Assembly (NCBI GenBank): GCA_963700775.1
Contig: CAVOYU010000008.1
Location: forward strand, 122,854-186,853
Length of the DNA: 64,000 nt
Direction of reading: 5' to 3'
DNA from: Thermohalobaculum sp963700775
Lineage (GTDB): Bacteria; Pseudomonadota; Alphaproteobacteria; Rhodobacterales; Rhodobacteraceae
Shown: piece after piece, positions 54,815-64,000 of the stretch
How the letters are laid out: each line of letters begins with the position of its first letter
Numbering within the stretch: position 1 is the first letter of the stretch
The notes under the pieces: model-generated
What the model saw: only the letters and a program-made list of their open reading frames with translations
Database searches by the model: none
Told to the model about the DNA's origin: nothing
Program-made: the position numbers and the translations under genes

Positions 54815-56008
54815 TCAGAACTGGACGTAGATCCAGTTACCGCCAATCTTGAGCCACTGGCCGGCGTTCTCCTGTAGTGTCGAGCTGATGTTGATATTCG
54901 GTGCACCGGACAGGCCGCGGTTCTTGTTGCAGGCATTGCCCGACGGGGCCGAGTTGGCCGAGCCGGTCCCGCCGTCTCCGATCGGCTCCGGGATCGGCTC
55001 GGTCGGATCGCAATAGCCGGCCTGAGGACCGCAGGAGGTGAAGTTAGCAGGCTGCTCCGGATCGCCGAAGAAGCGTACCACATTGCCGATCAGGCCGTCA
55101 GATTTTTCCTCGCGGGTCCAGGCGCTTCCGACGCAGGCGAGCCCGGGCTGGAAAACCGTTCCGGCCGGGCAGCTGTGGCTGGTTGGCGGGATGTAGCTGC
55201 CGTCCTCGTTCCGGAGCGGCGTCTTTCCATCCGGATTGAACTTGCCGCAGATGTTTGTGACATTGGCGAGGGACTCGGCGCCCGATGGGCCCATCGCGTA
55301 GAACAGCACCACGCTGTTGACCGTGTTCTGTGAGAACGCGAAGTCCTTGACGCCGTAATGGAACCCTTCCGGGTCGTTGGCGTCGTCGAGAACCCACATG
55401 TTCATGTCGCAGACGATGTCGGCGGTCTTCGGGGTGCCGTTCTTGATGACCATGACGGCGTCCACGCCGCCGACTGCCGGTCCGGCATCGAGGATCTGCG
55501 AGTCCGCCGGTGTGGTATCCTCGACGGAGATCGTCGTGGTGCCCAGATTGAGGGTCGCACTCAACACCACGGTGCCGCTGCTGCCTCCGAGGTTCACGCC
55601 GGTCTGCGCGAGCACGTCGCCGACGGTGATCTTGGCGAACTTTGCTCCGCTGCCCTCGATCTGCGTCAGCTTGAAGACCAGGTAGTCGAGCCGTGCATCG
55701 CCGAGTGAGACCGAGGGGCTGCCGTCGATCGGATTTGGCATGCCGTTGGCTTTCGTCGACGCGGCCTTATTCGCGATCCGGCGATATGGGCCGTTGAACA
55801 TCACCGAATTGTCGCCGGTGCATTCGTCGACCACCAGTTCGACCAAGGCGCCGAAGTCGTTCTCCCGGAAGTCGACATCGATATTGCGGACGACTGTGTT
55901 GATCGAGCCCGGGGCGTAGTCGGTCGTCTGGGCGGGCGAGGGCGACGGCGCGAAAAGCAATGCGCCGAACGCGGCGGCGAAGGTAAACATGCTGGGGGGG
56001 CGTAGCAT
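54815..56008 (-). CDS. Secreted protein of unknown function with conserved-looking cysteines
   Basis: A 397-residue protein. The start at 56008 follows CAGGGAGACTGAA. A signal peptide is clear (MFTFAAAFGALLFAPSPSPA, cleaved near AQT). The mature part is beta-rich, with Cys residues spread through it (VDECTGD, DIVCDMN, TNICGKF, SHSCPAG, LACVGSA, TSCGPQAGYC, NACNKN) that could pair in the periplasm or outside the cell. No family is recognised. It lies 38 bp downstream of the FecR-TPR-barrel gene and is probably its partner or cargo; that link is inference. Confidence 0.75.
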   Translation of the reverse strand: MLRPPSMFTFAAAFGALLFAPSPSPAQTTDYAPGSINTVVRNIDVDFRENDFGALVELVVDECTGDNSVMFNGPYRRIANKAASTKANGMPNPIDGSPSVSLGDARLDYLVFKLTQIEGSGAKFAKITVGDVLAQTGVNLGGSSGTVVLSATLNLGTTTISVEDTTPADSQILDAGPAVGGVDAVMVIKNGTPKTADIVCDMNMWVLDDANDPEGFHYGVKDFAFSQNTVNSVVLFYAMGPSGAESLANVTNICGKFNPDGKTPLRNEDGSYIPPTSHSCPAGTVFQPGLACVGSAWTREEKSDGLIGNVVRFFGDPEQPANFTSCGPQAGYCDPTEPIPEPIGDGGTGSANSAPSGNACNKNRGLSGAPNINISSTLQENAGQWLKIGGNWIYVQF

Positions 56009-56046
56009 TTCAGTCTCCCTGGGTTACATCTGGCTTGGACACACAT

Positions 56047-59000
56047 TCAGAAGTTGATTGTAAGTCTCCCCATCACGCCGATGCTGGGGAAGTAGGGGCC
56101 GGTCGACGGCTCGTCGCCGAACTCGCGGTAGCCGTCGTCCTGGAACTCGAAATCCTGGTCGAGCACGTTGCGGAGCGCGAGGCTCACGCTGCCGCGCTGG
56201 TTCGGGAACCGGTAGCCGGCCTCGAGATCCAGGTTGAAGAAGTTCGACGTGCCGTCGGCGAAGTCGTTGCCGGGCGCCCGTTCGACCTCCTGGTGCACAT
56301 AGGTTCCGCGCACGCCGGCGAAGACCCCCGAGGGATCGAAATAGCGCACGGTCACCGGCACGCTGATGGTCTCGGCCCGGAGCGGAACCGAGGCGGTCGG
56401 GTCGAGGGTCAGCAGGTTCTGCTCGGCCTTGAAGAGATCGTAGACGAAGGCCACGCTGACCGGCACGCGCGGATGCGGCAGCGCGTTCAGGTAGACCCGG
56501 TGCGTCCGCTCCTCGTGGTCGGCGAAGGCGCCGAAGGTCTCGAAGGTCGTCGGGTCGAAATCCGTGTATGGCACATCGAGGTTTCTCCAGGTCATCTCGG
56601 CGCCCATGAACAGCGTATCGGTGATCGCCCAGTCGCCGCCGACGCCCCAGCGCTCCGACTTGGTGCCGTTGGCGTCGTCGAAATACTGGTTGAAACCGGC
56701 GACCTGTGTCGGCTCGATGGTGCGGTTGGTCGCCAGCGGTGGCTTCACCACCGCCGCATAGGCGGCGCGGAACGTCACATCGGGCAGCGGCTGCCACTCG
56801 ATTCCGGCCTTCGGGTTGACACGGCTGATGTCGGTCTCGCCGGACTCGTAGTCGTCATAGCTGGCGCCGGCGATCACGGTGAAGCCGTAGGGCAACTCCA
56901 GCGTGCCATAGGCATAGGCGCGATAGGCCTCGGTGCTGATGTTGAGCGTGCCGAAGGGGATGTCGATCGGGATGGCGTCCGGCCGGAACGAGATCGGCAG
57001 GGACTCGTCAGTGTCGGCGGCCGCACCACCCACGGTGATGTTGAAGGCGTCCTGCTGGTAGATGTGCTGCAGCTCGCCGAGCCAGGATTTGGCATCAACG
57101 CCCGCGACGATGCAGTCCGGGCCCGAATTCGGCACGAAGGCCGACGACTCCTGCTCGGTGTCGCGATCAGCATAGATGAAAGATGCCAGAGTGGTGTTGT
57201 GCGGATCCGGCGAGAAACGCAGGCCGGTTCTTATGCTCGCCTCGTCCAGCGTCTGATTGAAATTCGGGTCGAAGGTATCGGGATCGAAATTCAGGTTCAG
57301 GTCGCCATTCTCCGTATGCCGAAGCCTGCCTTCGACCTGAAGATTCAGCTCGGGACTCACCGCGTACTGGGCGAACAGGTCATAGATCCGGTGCGTGACG
57401 TCGAAGTTCGGGCGGAATCCGTCGCTGCCGTACTCGAAGCCGCCGAAGCTGACCGAGACGTTTTCCTGCTGCATCGCGAACGCCGCCTCGCCGCCGAAGG
57501 TGCTGTCGTTGCCCGCGACGCCCGAGGCGGTAAAACGCGTGCCGTCGCTGGCGAACAGCGAGTTGAATTCGTTGAAGCCCGCATTGGCGGGCCCGCCCCG
57601 GGCAACGAGGTTGAGATTGGTCTCGGTCAGGCTCGGCTGCACTGGATAGAGATTGATGTCCTGCAGGAGTTGGCTGCGTGTCAGTTCGCTGACCCGCGAT
57701 AGCTCACGGCGCCGTTCGTTGCGGTAGATATCGGCCAGGAACCGGTGAGCCGAGGCATTCGCCGGGTCGAGCGTCTGCGAGCCGGTTGCCTCGCGCATAC
57801 CGAGTTCGGTGAAGCCAAGGTCGTCGAAAACCCGCCCCAGGCTGGCGCTGCGGGCGGCCTCGTCCTGGTCGAGCGCCAGGCGGCTGCGGAAGACGGCTCG
57901 GTTGCCGTTGAGCCGGATCGACTCCTGGATCGACTCCAGCGCCTCGCCGGGCCGGTTTTCGGTCTGCAGCTGGATGCCCTCGTAGAGCCATGGGGTGGGA
58001 TCCTTCGGGTCGAGCTGCTTGGCAAGCTCGAACTGTTCCGACGCGAGGCCGTTGCGGTCCTCCTCGAAATAGGCCTTGCCGAGATAGGATCTTAGCAGCG
58101 AGCGGTTGGAGTCGAGCGCCACGGCGGCGTCGATCTCGCCGCGCCCGCCCTCGAGGTCGCCCTCGCGGATCATCGCCAGCCCGAGGCCGAGCCGGGGCAG
58201 GGGATCCGCCTGGTCGAGCGCGATCGCGCGGGCGAAGGACTTCTTCGCCGGGCCGGTTCGGAACTCGGTGAGCGACGCGAAACCCTGCATCACATGGGCT
58301 CGCTCGAAGATTCGGATCGAGCTCCAGCGCCCGTGCCGCCGCCTCGCCGGAGCGTTGGCGGAAGCCGAGCGAAAGCCAGATTTCGGAAAGCCGGGCCCAC
58401 ATCATCGCCGAGTTGGGAACCTGCTCGGTGCCGGCGATCAGGGTATCGCGGGCCGCCGCCAAATCGAACACCGACTGCTGGGCGAGCGACAGCGCGAGAT
58501 ATGGCGCCGCCTCGCCTGGCGCGGCGGCAACCGCCCGATGCCCCTTGTCGAGCGCCGCATCGCGGTCATTCTGCACCACGTCGATCACCGCACCCTGGGC
58601 GAGCGCAGTGCCGTTGCCGGGCTCGGCCGCCAGCACGCGGTCCAGCGCCCGACGCGCTTCGTCGGCGCGCCCGACCGAGAGCAGCAGCGCCGCCTCGTAG
58701 AGCGAAATCCTCGTCGAGGGTGGCGCGGCGCGTAGTACGGCCAGGGCAGCGTCGGGGCGGTTCGCACCGGCGAGCCGCGCTGCCTCGGCCAGCGCAGGGT
58801 CGGCCGCGGCCGCGGGATCGGTCAGCGACAGGGCGGGCGGGTAATAGAGGCCCCAGGTGACCGCGTCCTGCGGATGCGCGACGACGATGCTCTGCGGCGC
58901 GGCGCCCTCGCTCGCCACGGCGCCGCTGCCACTCGGGACGCGGACCGAACCAAGGGCATTCGAGGCGAGGACGTTGCCCTCGACCACGGTCAGCGTGCTG

Positions 59001-59449
59001 TCGCTGCCGGTGACGCGGAGCGCGAACTCGGTGCCCTCGATGGTCGCGTTGATATAGGGGGTGTCGACCTCGAGGGTCTGCGGCCGGCGGCTGAAGGAAT
59101 GGATGGCGCCGAAGATCAGGCTGAGGACGGACGGCTCCTCCGGCTCGGGGGCCACGTCGGCGAGCACCAGCGTGGTGTTCGCGTCGAGGCGCAGAACGGC
59201 GTCGTCGGCGAGCTGGATCGCGGCGCGGCTGTCGGCCCCGGTGCGCACCGCGTCGCGGTCGCAGAGTTGCTGACCCGAGGTGGCTGCATTCCAGGTGTCG
59301 GCCTCGCGATACTCCACTAGACCTTGCACCGAGATCAGGGCCCCTGCGGCCGGCAGGCACGCACGCTCGGCCGATCGCGCCTCAAGCGACAGCGATGAAA
59401 TCAGAGCCACGGCCACACACGCGCCGCCGACCAAGCGACAAGCATCCAT
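56047..59449 (-). pseudogene. FecR-TPR-outer membrane beta-barrel protein, broken by one +1 frameshift
   Basis: One reading spans about 1,130 residues across a single +1 shift near 58306-58309. The ATG at 59449 follows GGGGGAGGGAAAA. The order is signal peptide (CVAVALISSLSLEARSAE), FecR domain at about residues 45-160 (VRTGADSRAAIQLADDAVLRL, TPYINATIEGTEFALRV), TPR repeats at about 210-600, and a C-terminal barrel (VNPKAGIEWQPLPDVTFRAAY, IEPTQVAGFNQYFDD) ending in LTINF with the terminal Phe of outer membrane proteins. No TonB plug is seen. At the break the sequence reads AATCTTCGAGCG where AATCTCGAGCG would give the expected NLERAHVMQGF of a TPR. Either the gene is broken or one base is an error. 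Confidence 0.82.
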
Positions 59450-59631
59450 TTTTCCCTCCCCCAGGAAAAACGACGGGCTGAGTCCAAAGCAATTATTGCA
59501 TTAACTTTGCTCAACCACCGGGTGCATTCCTAACATCAAAATGCGCTGCGGCACAACATGGCGAAACAATGTTATCTCTCAAGGCGTTCCAGCATTGGTT
59601 TCGCTTTGCGCCCGAGTGCCATGCGAGGCAG

Positions 59632-61893
59632 CTATTTTTCGGTCATTGCAAGCTGAGTTGGATTTTTCTCCGGTATGCCGTCGGAAAGATATCTCCGGCA
59701 GATCTCCGCATAGAATGCACTGGCGCGGTCCTCCGGGAATCGCTCCGCAAGGCGGGAGAACGACTCGGCTGCGCGCTCCCATTGCGCCGCCATGAACGCG
59801 TCCAGCGCAGCCGCGAATCCGTCGCGGAGCGCCGCGCTCGACGCCGCATCCGCGCCCAGACCCATCACCTCGACCACCGGTACGCTATTGGCCTTGCCGA
59901 CGACGAGAAACTCGCCGAGCGGGCGGAGCCTGAAGCCGTCGAGCCCCTCGACCACGCTCGCCGCCGCGAGGATGCGGGTGCCGAGCCGCTTGTTCAGCCC
60001 CTCGAGCCGCGCAGCGCTGTTGGCCGGGTCGCCGAGGATCGAGTAGGTGAGGCGCCCGCCGCCGCCGGTGTGACCGAGATAGAACGGGCCGTCCTGGAGC
60101 CCGACGCGCGCGCGCAACGCTACGTCTGGATCCTCGTCGGAGAATGTCTCGATGGCCCGCACGACCGCGAGGGCCGCCGCCACCGCCTTGCGCCGCGGTG
60201 CGGCGTCCTCCGGCTGGCCGACCCAGGCGCACATGATGGTGTCGGCGTGGAATTCGGTCACGTCGACCTCACAGGTCTTGAGCGCTGCGGCGATCGCCTC
60301 GAAATAGGCGTTCATGAACTTCGCCAGCTCGCTCGGCGACTTTCTCTCCGAGATGCTGCTGAAGCCCGACATGTCGGTGGCGAGGCATACCCCGTGCACC
60401 ACCTGGTTGAGGCTGGCCTCGTCGAGGCGCCCCGCGCCGAGATCCCGGACCACATGCTCGGGAAGGTAATGGGCAAGCTCGGCGCCGAAGCGGAGCTTCT
60501 GGCGCCGCTCGAGCAGATACTGGCCCAAGAGGCCGGCGACCAGAGCGAACGGAAGCTGTGCCGCGAGCGGCGTGGCCATGGGAAGCCATAGGTCGGCGCG
60601 GCTGAAGGCTTCGCGCGCCGCCACGCCGTAACCGGCACCGGCCAGCAGCACGAGCGGCACCGAGATATAGGCCGATGGCCAGAAAACCAGCTGGCTGATC
60701 GCGAACCCGAACAGCAGCACCAGCAGTATCGCGTATCGCGGCTGCAACGGTGCGACGGTTCGGTCGGTGAGGAGATTGGCGAAGGCAGTCGCCATGATCT
60801 CGCAGCCCGAGAGGTCGATGCCGCGCTCGTCCGTGAAGGCGGTGTAGAACCGGTCGGGCTGGTCGGGGGAGAACAGGTCGGAATACCCGACGAAGACCGT
60901 GCGCCCGGCCATTTCCTTCGACTGCCCGGTGGCTTCGACAACGCCGCCGCCGTTGACGGTCGCCAGATCGTCGATGCCGACCATGTCCTGGTAGGAGACG
61001 GTCGGGATCGAGCCCGGCGGGCCATAAAGGTTGGTATAGCGCTCGTCCGGCCCGCCATAGAGCGACGCCAGAACCTCGACCGCGCGCCGGGCGGTAGGCT
61101 CCATGTCCGACGCCGCGGCCAGTTCCCGGATGCGGTCGGCCAGGAAGGGCTGACCGAGGAACAACTTCCTGAGGCTGCGCATGTATTCGCGCAGCTGCCC
61201 CGGCACAGCGAGCGTGGTCGCGGGCGGCGCGGCGGACGAGGCGACGCCTGCCCGGTCCAGCATGTCGCGCCAGGCCTGGTGGTGATCGAGCAGCGCGATC
61301 TGCACGGCGACGGAGGCGGTTGTCGGAGTGTCATCGGCGCTGGGCTTGAACGCCCAGAACTGGAACGAGGACTTGTCGATTTTCGGTAGCGGGAAAGGAG
61401 CGACCGCACGGGCGGCGGCGGCCAGCGGGTCCGCCGGAGGCTGGGCGGTCTCGATCCAGACCCAGCGGCTGGCATTGCTGCCGCTGACGACCCGCTCGTT
61501 GCGGCCCTCGAGGCGCTCGAACAGAACGACGTGGCCGGCGGCATGCACCGCGTCGGCAAAGGTCAGGTCCTCGATCGCCGCCTTGGGCTGGCTGAAGTCC
61601 ATATCGAAGACGATGCCCCGAGTGCCCGACTCCGCCAGTCTCCAAACCATGGCCGCATGCAACGATCGCGGCCAGTTGCGGGGCAGCCGCGAAAGCCCGA
61701 GATCGGGGCCGGACGAGCTGTTAATCCCGACCACCGCCACCTCCGGCGGCGGCGCCACTGGGCCACGCAGGTTGAAAAGCCAGCCGAGGCCAAACTCGCG
61801 CTCGATATAACTACCGGCGGGAGAGATCAGCAATGCCGCGCCAAGCAGCGCGGTTGCCAGGCTGAAGGCGATACTGTGCAGCCATCGGGCCAT
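59632..61893 (-). CDS. CHASE2 domain-adenylate cyclase
   Basis: A 753-residue membrane-bound cyclase. After an N-terminal helix comes a periplasmic CHASE2 domain (about residues 40-380: LFNLRGPVAPPPEVAVVGINS, RLAESGTRGIVFDMDFSQP, TVFVGYSDLFSPDQ), then three helices, then a class III cyclase domain (CLATDMSGFSSISERKSPSE with the metal-binding Asp, VTEFHADTIMCAWVG, GGRLTYSILGDPANSAARLEGL). CHASE2 senses unknown external signals. I start at the ATG at 61893; TTG codons at 61902 and 61920 are alternatives. It lies 182 bp upstream of the FecR-TPR-barrel gene on the same strand, a pairing I know from other Proteobacteria. Confidence 0.9.
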   Translation of the reverse strand: MARWLHSIAFSLATALLGAALLISPAGSYIEREFGLGWLFNLRGPVAPPPEVAVVGINSSSGPDLGLSRLPRNWPRSLHAAMVWRLAESGTRGIVFDMDFSQPKAAIEDLTFADAVHAAGHVVLFERLEGRNERVVSGSNASRWVWIETAQPPADPLAAAARAVAPFPLPKIDKSSFQFWAFKPSADDTPTTASVAVQIALLDHHQAWRDMLDRAGVASSAAPPATTLAVPGQLREYMRSLRKLFLGQPFLADRIRELAAASDMEPTARRAVEVLASLYGGPDERYTNLYGPPGSIPTVSYQDMVGIDDLATVNGGGVVEATGQSKEMAGRTVFVGYSDLFSPDQPDRFYTAFTDERGIDLSGCEIMATAFANLLTDRTVAPLQPRYAILLVLLFGFAISQLVFWPSAYISVPLVLLAGAGYGVAAREAFSRADLWLPMATPLAAQLPFALVAGLLGQYLLERRQKLRFGAELAHYLPEHVVRDLGAGRLDEASLNQVVHGVCLATDMSGFSSISERKSPSELAKFMNAYFEAIAAALKTCEVDVTEFHADTIMCAWVGQPEDAAPRRKAVAAALAVVRAIETFSDEDPDVALRARVGLQDGPFYLGHTGGGGRLTYSILGDPANSAARLEGLNKRLGTRILAAASVVEGLDGFRLRPLGEFLVVGKANSVPVVEVMGLGADAASSAALRDGFAAALDAFMAAQWERAAESFSRLAERFPEDRASAFYAEICRRYLSDGIPEKNPTQLAMTEK

Positions 61894-61920
61894 AGCCGAC
61901 AATCCACTCCAGGCGAGCAA

Positions 61921-62151
61921 CTCGCCGCACCCTAACAGGTTGTTTCCGCAACGCTAGTGGCCACCAGCGACCGCCTACGGGATCCGGCCGCCGGTGAGTG
62001 CCGACCCGCAGGTTCTATTGGAATGCCGGCGCGTCTCTCTGGTCGGAAGTGGGCACATCATTTCATCCGTGATTCTGCCTGGTCGAGGCCCACACCTGCA
62101 TGGGCGCCCGGAACGGGGGGTGGCGAATTCTTGCAACGCGGCAAACCCTGA
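61921..62151. other. Region of uncertain content upstream of a broken oxidoreductase
   Basis: No gene can be supported. On the plus strand near 62025-62070 a short reading RRVSLVGSGHIISSVILPG resembles the NAD-binding start of a Gfo/Idh/MocA oxidoreductase. If so, the pseudogene that follows has lost roughly 40 codons between this point and 62152. The resemblance is weak. Confidence 0.25.
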
Positions 62152-62877
62152 CGACGGACATGCCAGACACCACTCGCGCCGCCATCGTCGGAGACATCGC
62201 GGCTGATCGATGACGTATGCGATCGGGTGCGGTTCATGGTGCACGAAAACTGGCGTTACCGCCCGACCTACCAGCAGGCCAAGGAATGGTTGGAAAGCGG
62301 CGAGATCGGCAGATTGGAGTCGGTGCACTTTGACGTTCGCTCATCTGGCGTGATCGCGGATGCGAAGGGCGAGTTGACCCGCCAGCCGTTTCTGAATGAT
62401 CTCCCTAGGCTGCTGGTCTTCGAGGTGCTTGTCCATCATCTCGACCTGCTGCGGTGGCCGTTCGGCGAACTGGGCGTCAGCCGCGTGCGCCTGTCCCGTA
62501 GCTGCCCGGCCGTGATCGGCGAGGATACCGCGGAGACCGGGTTGGAGGCGGCGTCAAGCCTATCCATTTCACTCAACGGCCGCGTCGCCGTTCCGAGTGC
62601 GCCGGCCAGGATCGACGACGACCTTAAGATTGCTGGAACCAGAGGCCGGATTCTTGTCGGGGCCAATTCCGCTGCGCTGCGAGCGGAACGAAGCGCCGAG
62701 AGATTGTGGGACTACGATCGGCTCTATGCCGCATCCTACGAAGGCGCGCTTCGTGCGTTTGTTGCAGGGTTGAAAGGAGCCAAACCCTTCGAGACTGAAG
62801 CGCAAGATAATCTTGAGGTACTTAGATTGGTCGAATCAGCCTACCGGAAGCGTCAAATCGGTGCGTTGAAGAAATGA
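62152..62877 (+). pseudogene. 5'-truncated Gfo/Idh/MocA-type oxidoreductase
   Basis: The C-terminal two thirds of a Gfo/Idh/MocA dehydrogenase. The frame is open from 62152 and homology is clear from about 62170 (PPSSETSRLIDDVCDRVRF, then MVHENWRYRPTYQQAKEWL, which corresponds to the conserved region after the EKP motif). The substrate-domain pattern continues through FEVLVHHLDLLRWPFGELGV to the stop at 62877. The N-terminal Rossmann fold, needed for NAD(P) binding, is missing or scrambled, so it is probably non-functional. A GTG at 62227 could start a shorter product. Confidence 0.75.
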
Positions 62878-63170
62878 TGGTCGACGTCGGGAGACCCGCT
62901 AATGCACGAGGTCGCAGTAGCGTTACTGGCGAACTCCCGTGCGAACGGGATCTGCCCGGGCACTGTCTTCCTTTGGATCTGATCCAGACCTTCAGTTCCA
63001 AGCGGCCGAGCTGAGAAATGGACGACCGAAGCGGTGCTTGTCTCCAGCCGATCGCAACGTTTAGGCTGGTGTGTGAGTGGTGCGCTTGGCATCTCAGACC
63101 AGTCGTTCAAGCGTTTGGTTCCCCACGGAAAAGATACTCGGCGTGAAACTCGGCATGGCTCTTTCCTGGT
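62878..63170. other. Intergenic junction region, no gene seen
   Basis: A 293-bp stretch between the truncated oxidoreductase and the exonuclease remnant. Several open frames cross it, none with coding bias or recognisable motifs. Base composition drops toward lower G+C from left to right, so the boundary between the two DNA types probably lies here or just beyond. Confidence 0.35.
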
Positions 63171-64000
63171 AGCCGGCGGTCTTCAAAGGGCAAATCGAGC
63201 TTCCCCAATTGTTCTGGAGAGGCACGGCGTATCTGTTGCATCCGAACTCGATCTGCTTCGCTGAAAAAACCACCGCTATAGAGCATGAGGTCAGGATCGT
63301 TAATTGGCTCATAATCCTGCCGACTGAAGGCGGCAATCAGCGCGTTACGGAACCCGGTGTGTGCCTGTATTTTTGGAATACATTTATTGGCCAAGCCGTG
63401 AATTGATGTGCCATTTCTCAGCTGCTTCCATCGTCAATGTATTTGCGGGCACCACTACCGGCGCTTTATTAATGTGAATTGTTTTGATGGGCAGGCGTAG
63501 CGTGCCTACAGGCAGTGCCTCCTGCCGAACGAACAGCCGTTGTCGTAATTCATCCGCCGAAAGCCCCAAAATGAAACTCTCTGGATCGTGCCGCAGGTCA
63601 TAGGCCACAACTTCATTTTTATTGCTCGGATGCATAGCAACGGGGGCAATCAAGGCGATACAACCCAACTCTGTGGAATACATGGAAGAGACGTGCAGCA
63701 CGGGCGTCATTTGAAAGACATCGAGTAATTGCGCCACCTGCTGTTTGGTGCGGTGTTGAAAAATGTAGTCGTACAGCCGGGGTTGCCGTTGTTGAATCAG
63801 CCTGGCCACGGCAATGGTGGCTTTAACATCGGAAAGGGCGTCATGGGCCGATTGATGTTCGATACCATTGGCTTTAGTGAGATCCTCTAGGCGAAAAAAA
63901 CTGGGTTTTCGATCAGGGCGCTTCGGCCATTCGATTCCGTCCGGGCGCAGTGCATGGGTAAGCCGCACCATGTTGAGAATATCCCAACGAGAATTACCGT
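63171..64000 (-). pseudogene. sbcB: Exonuclease I (SbcB) remnant of gammaproteobacterial type, frameshifted and 3'-truncated
   Basis: The minus strand reads SRWDILNMVRLTHALRPDGI, NGIEHQSAHDALSDVKATIA and RQPRLYDYIFQHRTKQQVAQ, matching exonuclease I (E. coli SbcB) closely, and runs off the right edge. Near 63388 one extra base shifts the frame (reading HINSR|LANKCIPKIQAHTGFRN). Homology then continues as LMLYSGGFFSEADRVRM to LPFEDRRLP at about 63171 and stops, lacking the last roughly 80 residues. G+C is visibly lower than elsewhere in the window. ExoI is mainly a gammaproteobacterial enzyme, so this is foreign DNA or an assembly join. Confidence 0.8.

Noticed and set aside
56047..57700. Classical TonB-dependent receptor
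   Set aside because: The barrel-like C-terminus is present, but no plug domain or TonB box is seen, and the N-terminus is FecR plus TPR repeats instead.

Overview
The window reads as chromosomal DNA of a high-GC alphaproteobacterium. Codon third positions are strongly G/C through almost the whole window. The gene order cobT-cobS-(MBL hydrolase)-DnaJ-like-bolA, the ArgC of the shorter type, DUF2948 directly downstream of murA, and the small ERLAAALRENLRRRKAQ-type protein upstream of murA are all features I associate with Alphaproteobacteria (Rhodobacterales/Rhodospirillales-like); no genus is claimed.

Layout. 1-2500 is an accessory edge: a 3' remnant of a tyrosine integrase, an old truncated IS6-family element, and a complete IS6-family element inserted into it, all lying beside the 3' end of a tRNA-Ser gene (a classical integration site). 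2570-13220 is core genome: tRNA-Ser, a small membrane protein, a lipoprotein, cobT/cobS (aerobic cobalt chelatase), MBL hydrolase, DnaJ-like protein, bolA, DUF4177, argC, gatB, thiD. 13340-15863 holds tRNA-Arg followed by a NodS-like methyltransferase and an asparagine-synthase-like protein. 15895-18399 is a three-gene TadE/TadG-like pseudopilin group. 18784-22558 holds a RimK-type ATP-grasp ligase translationally coupled to a GNAT-peptidase C39 fusion, beside a divergent 2OG-Fe(II) oxygenase. 22725-36294 is a mix of metabolism, transport and signalling (redoxin, AmtB, DUF2189, cyclase-TPR, MFS, Cys/Met PLP enzyme, FkbM methyltransferase, DedA-PAP2-LssY fusion, MmgE/PrpD, Kef-type antiporter).

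36505-47897 looks like one catabolic/uptake locus. A GlxA-type AraC regulator and a 2-hydroxyacid dehydrogenase are divergent from a trimethylamine methyltransferase (MttB) family protein, which is followed by a complete Dpp/Opp-type ABC importer, a Tat-exported MBL hydrolase and a GAF-LuxR regulator. Two nearly identical palindromic sites (38514-38543 and 40243-40271) lie in the two control regions and are the best candidate operators for the GlxA regulator.

48083-54679 carries a cNMP-binding protein, a transglutaminase-like cysteine peptidase, a hybrid histidine kinase, DUF2948, murA and tRNA-Thr. 54815-61893 is a surface/signalling group: CHASE2-adenylate cyclase, a giant FecR-TPR-beta-barrel protein and a secreted Cys-containing protein. 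The right edge (about 62150-64000) is decayed: a 5'-truncated Gfo/Idh/MocA oxidoreductase and a lower-GC, gammaproteobacterial-looking exonuclease I remnant, which could be transferred DNA or an assembly join.

Four otherwise intact reading frames (the ABC solute-binding protein, the hybrid kinase, the FecR-TPR-barrel protein, exonuclease I) are each broken by exactly one +1 insertion. This consistent direction makes sequencing or assembly error a serious alternative to real gene decay. All calls come from reading the sequence; no database search was run.
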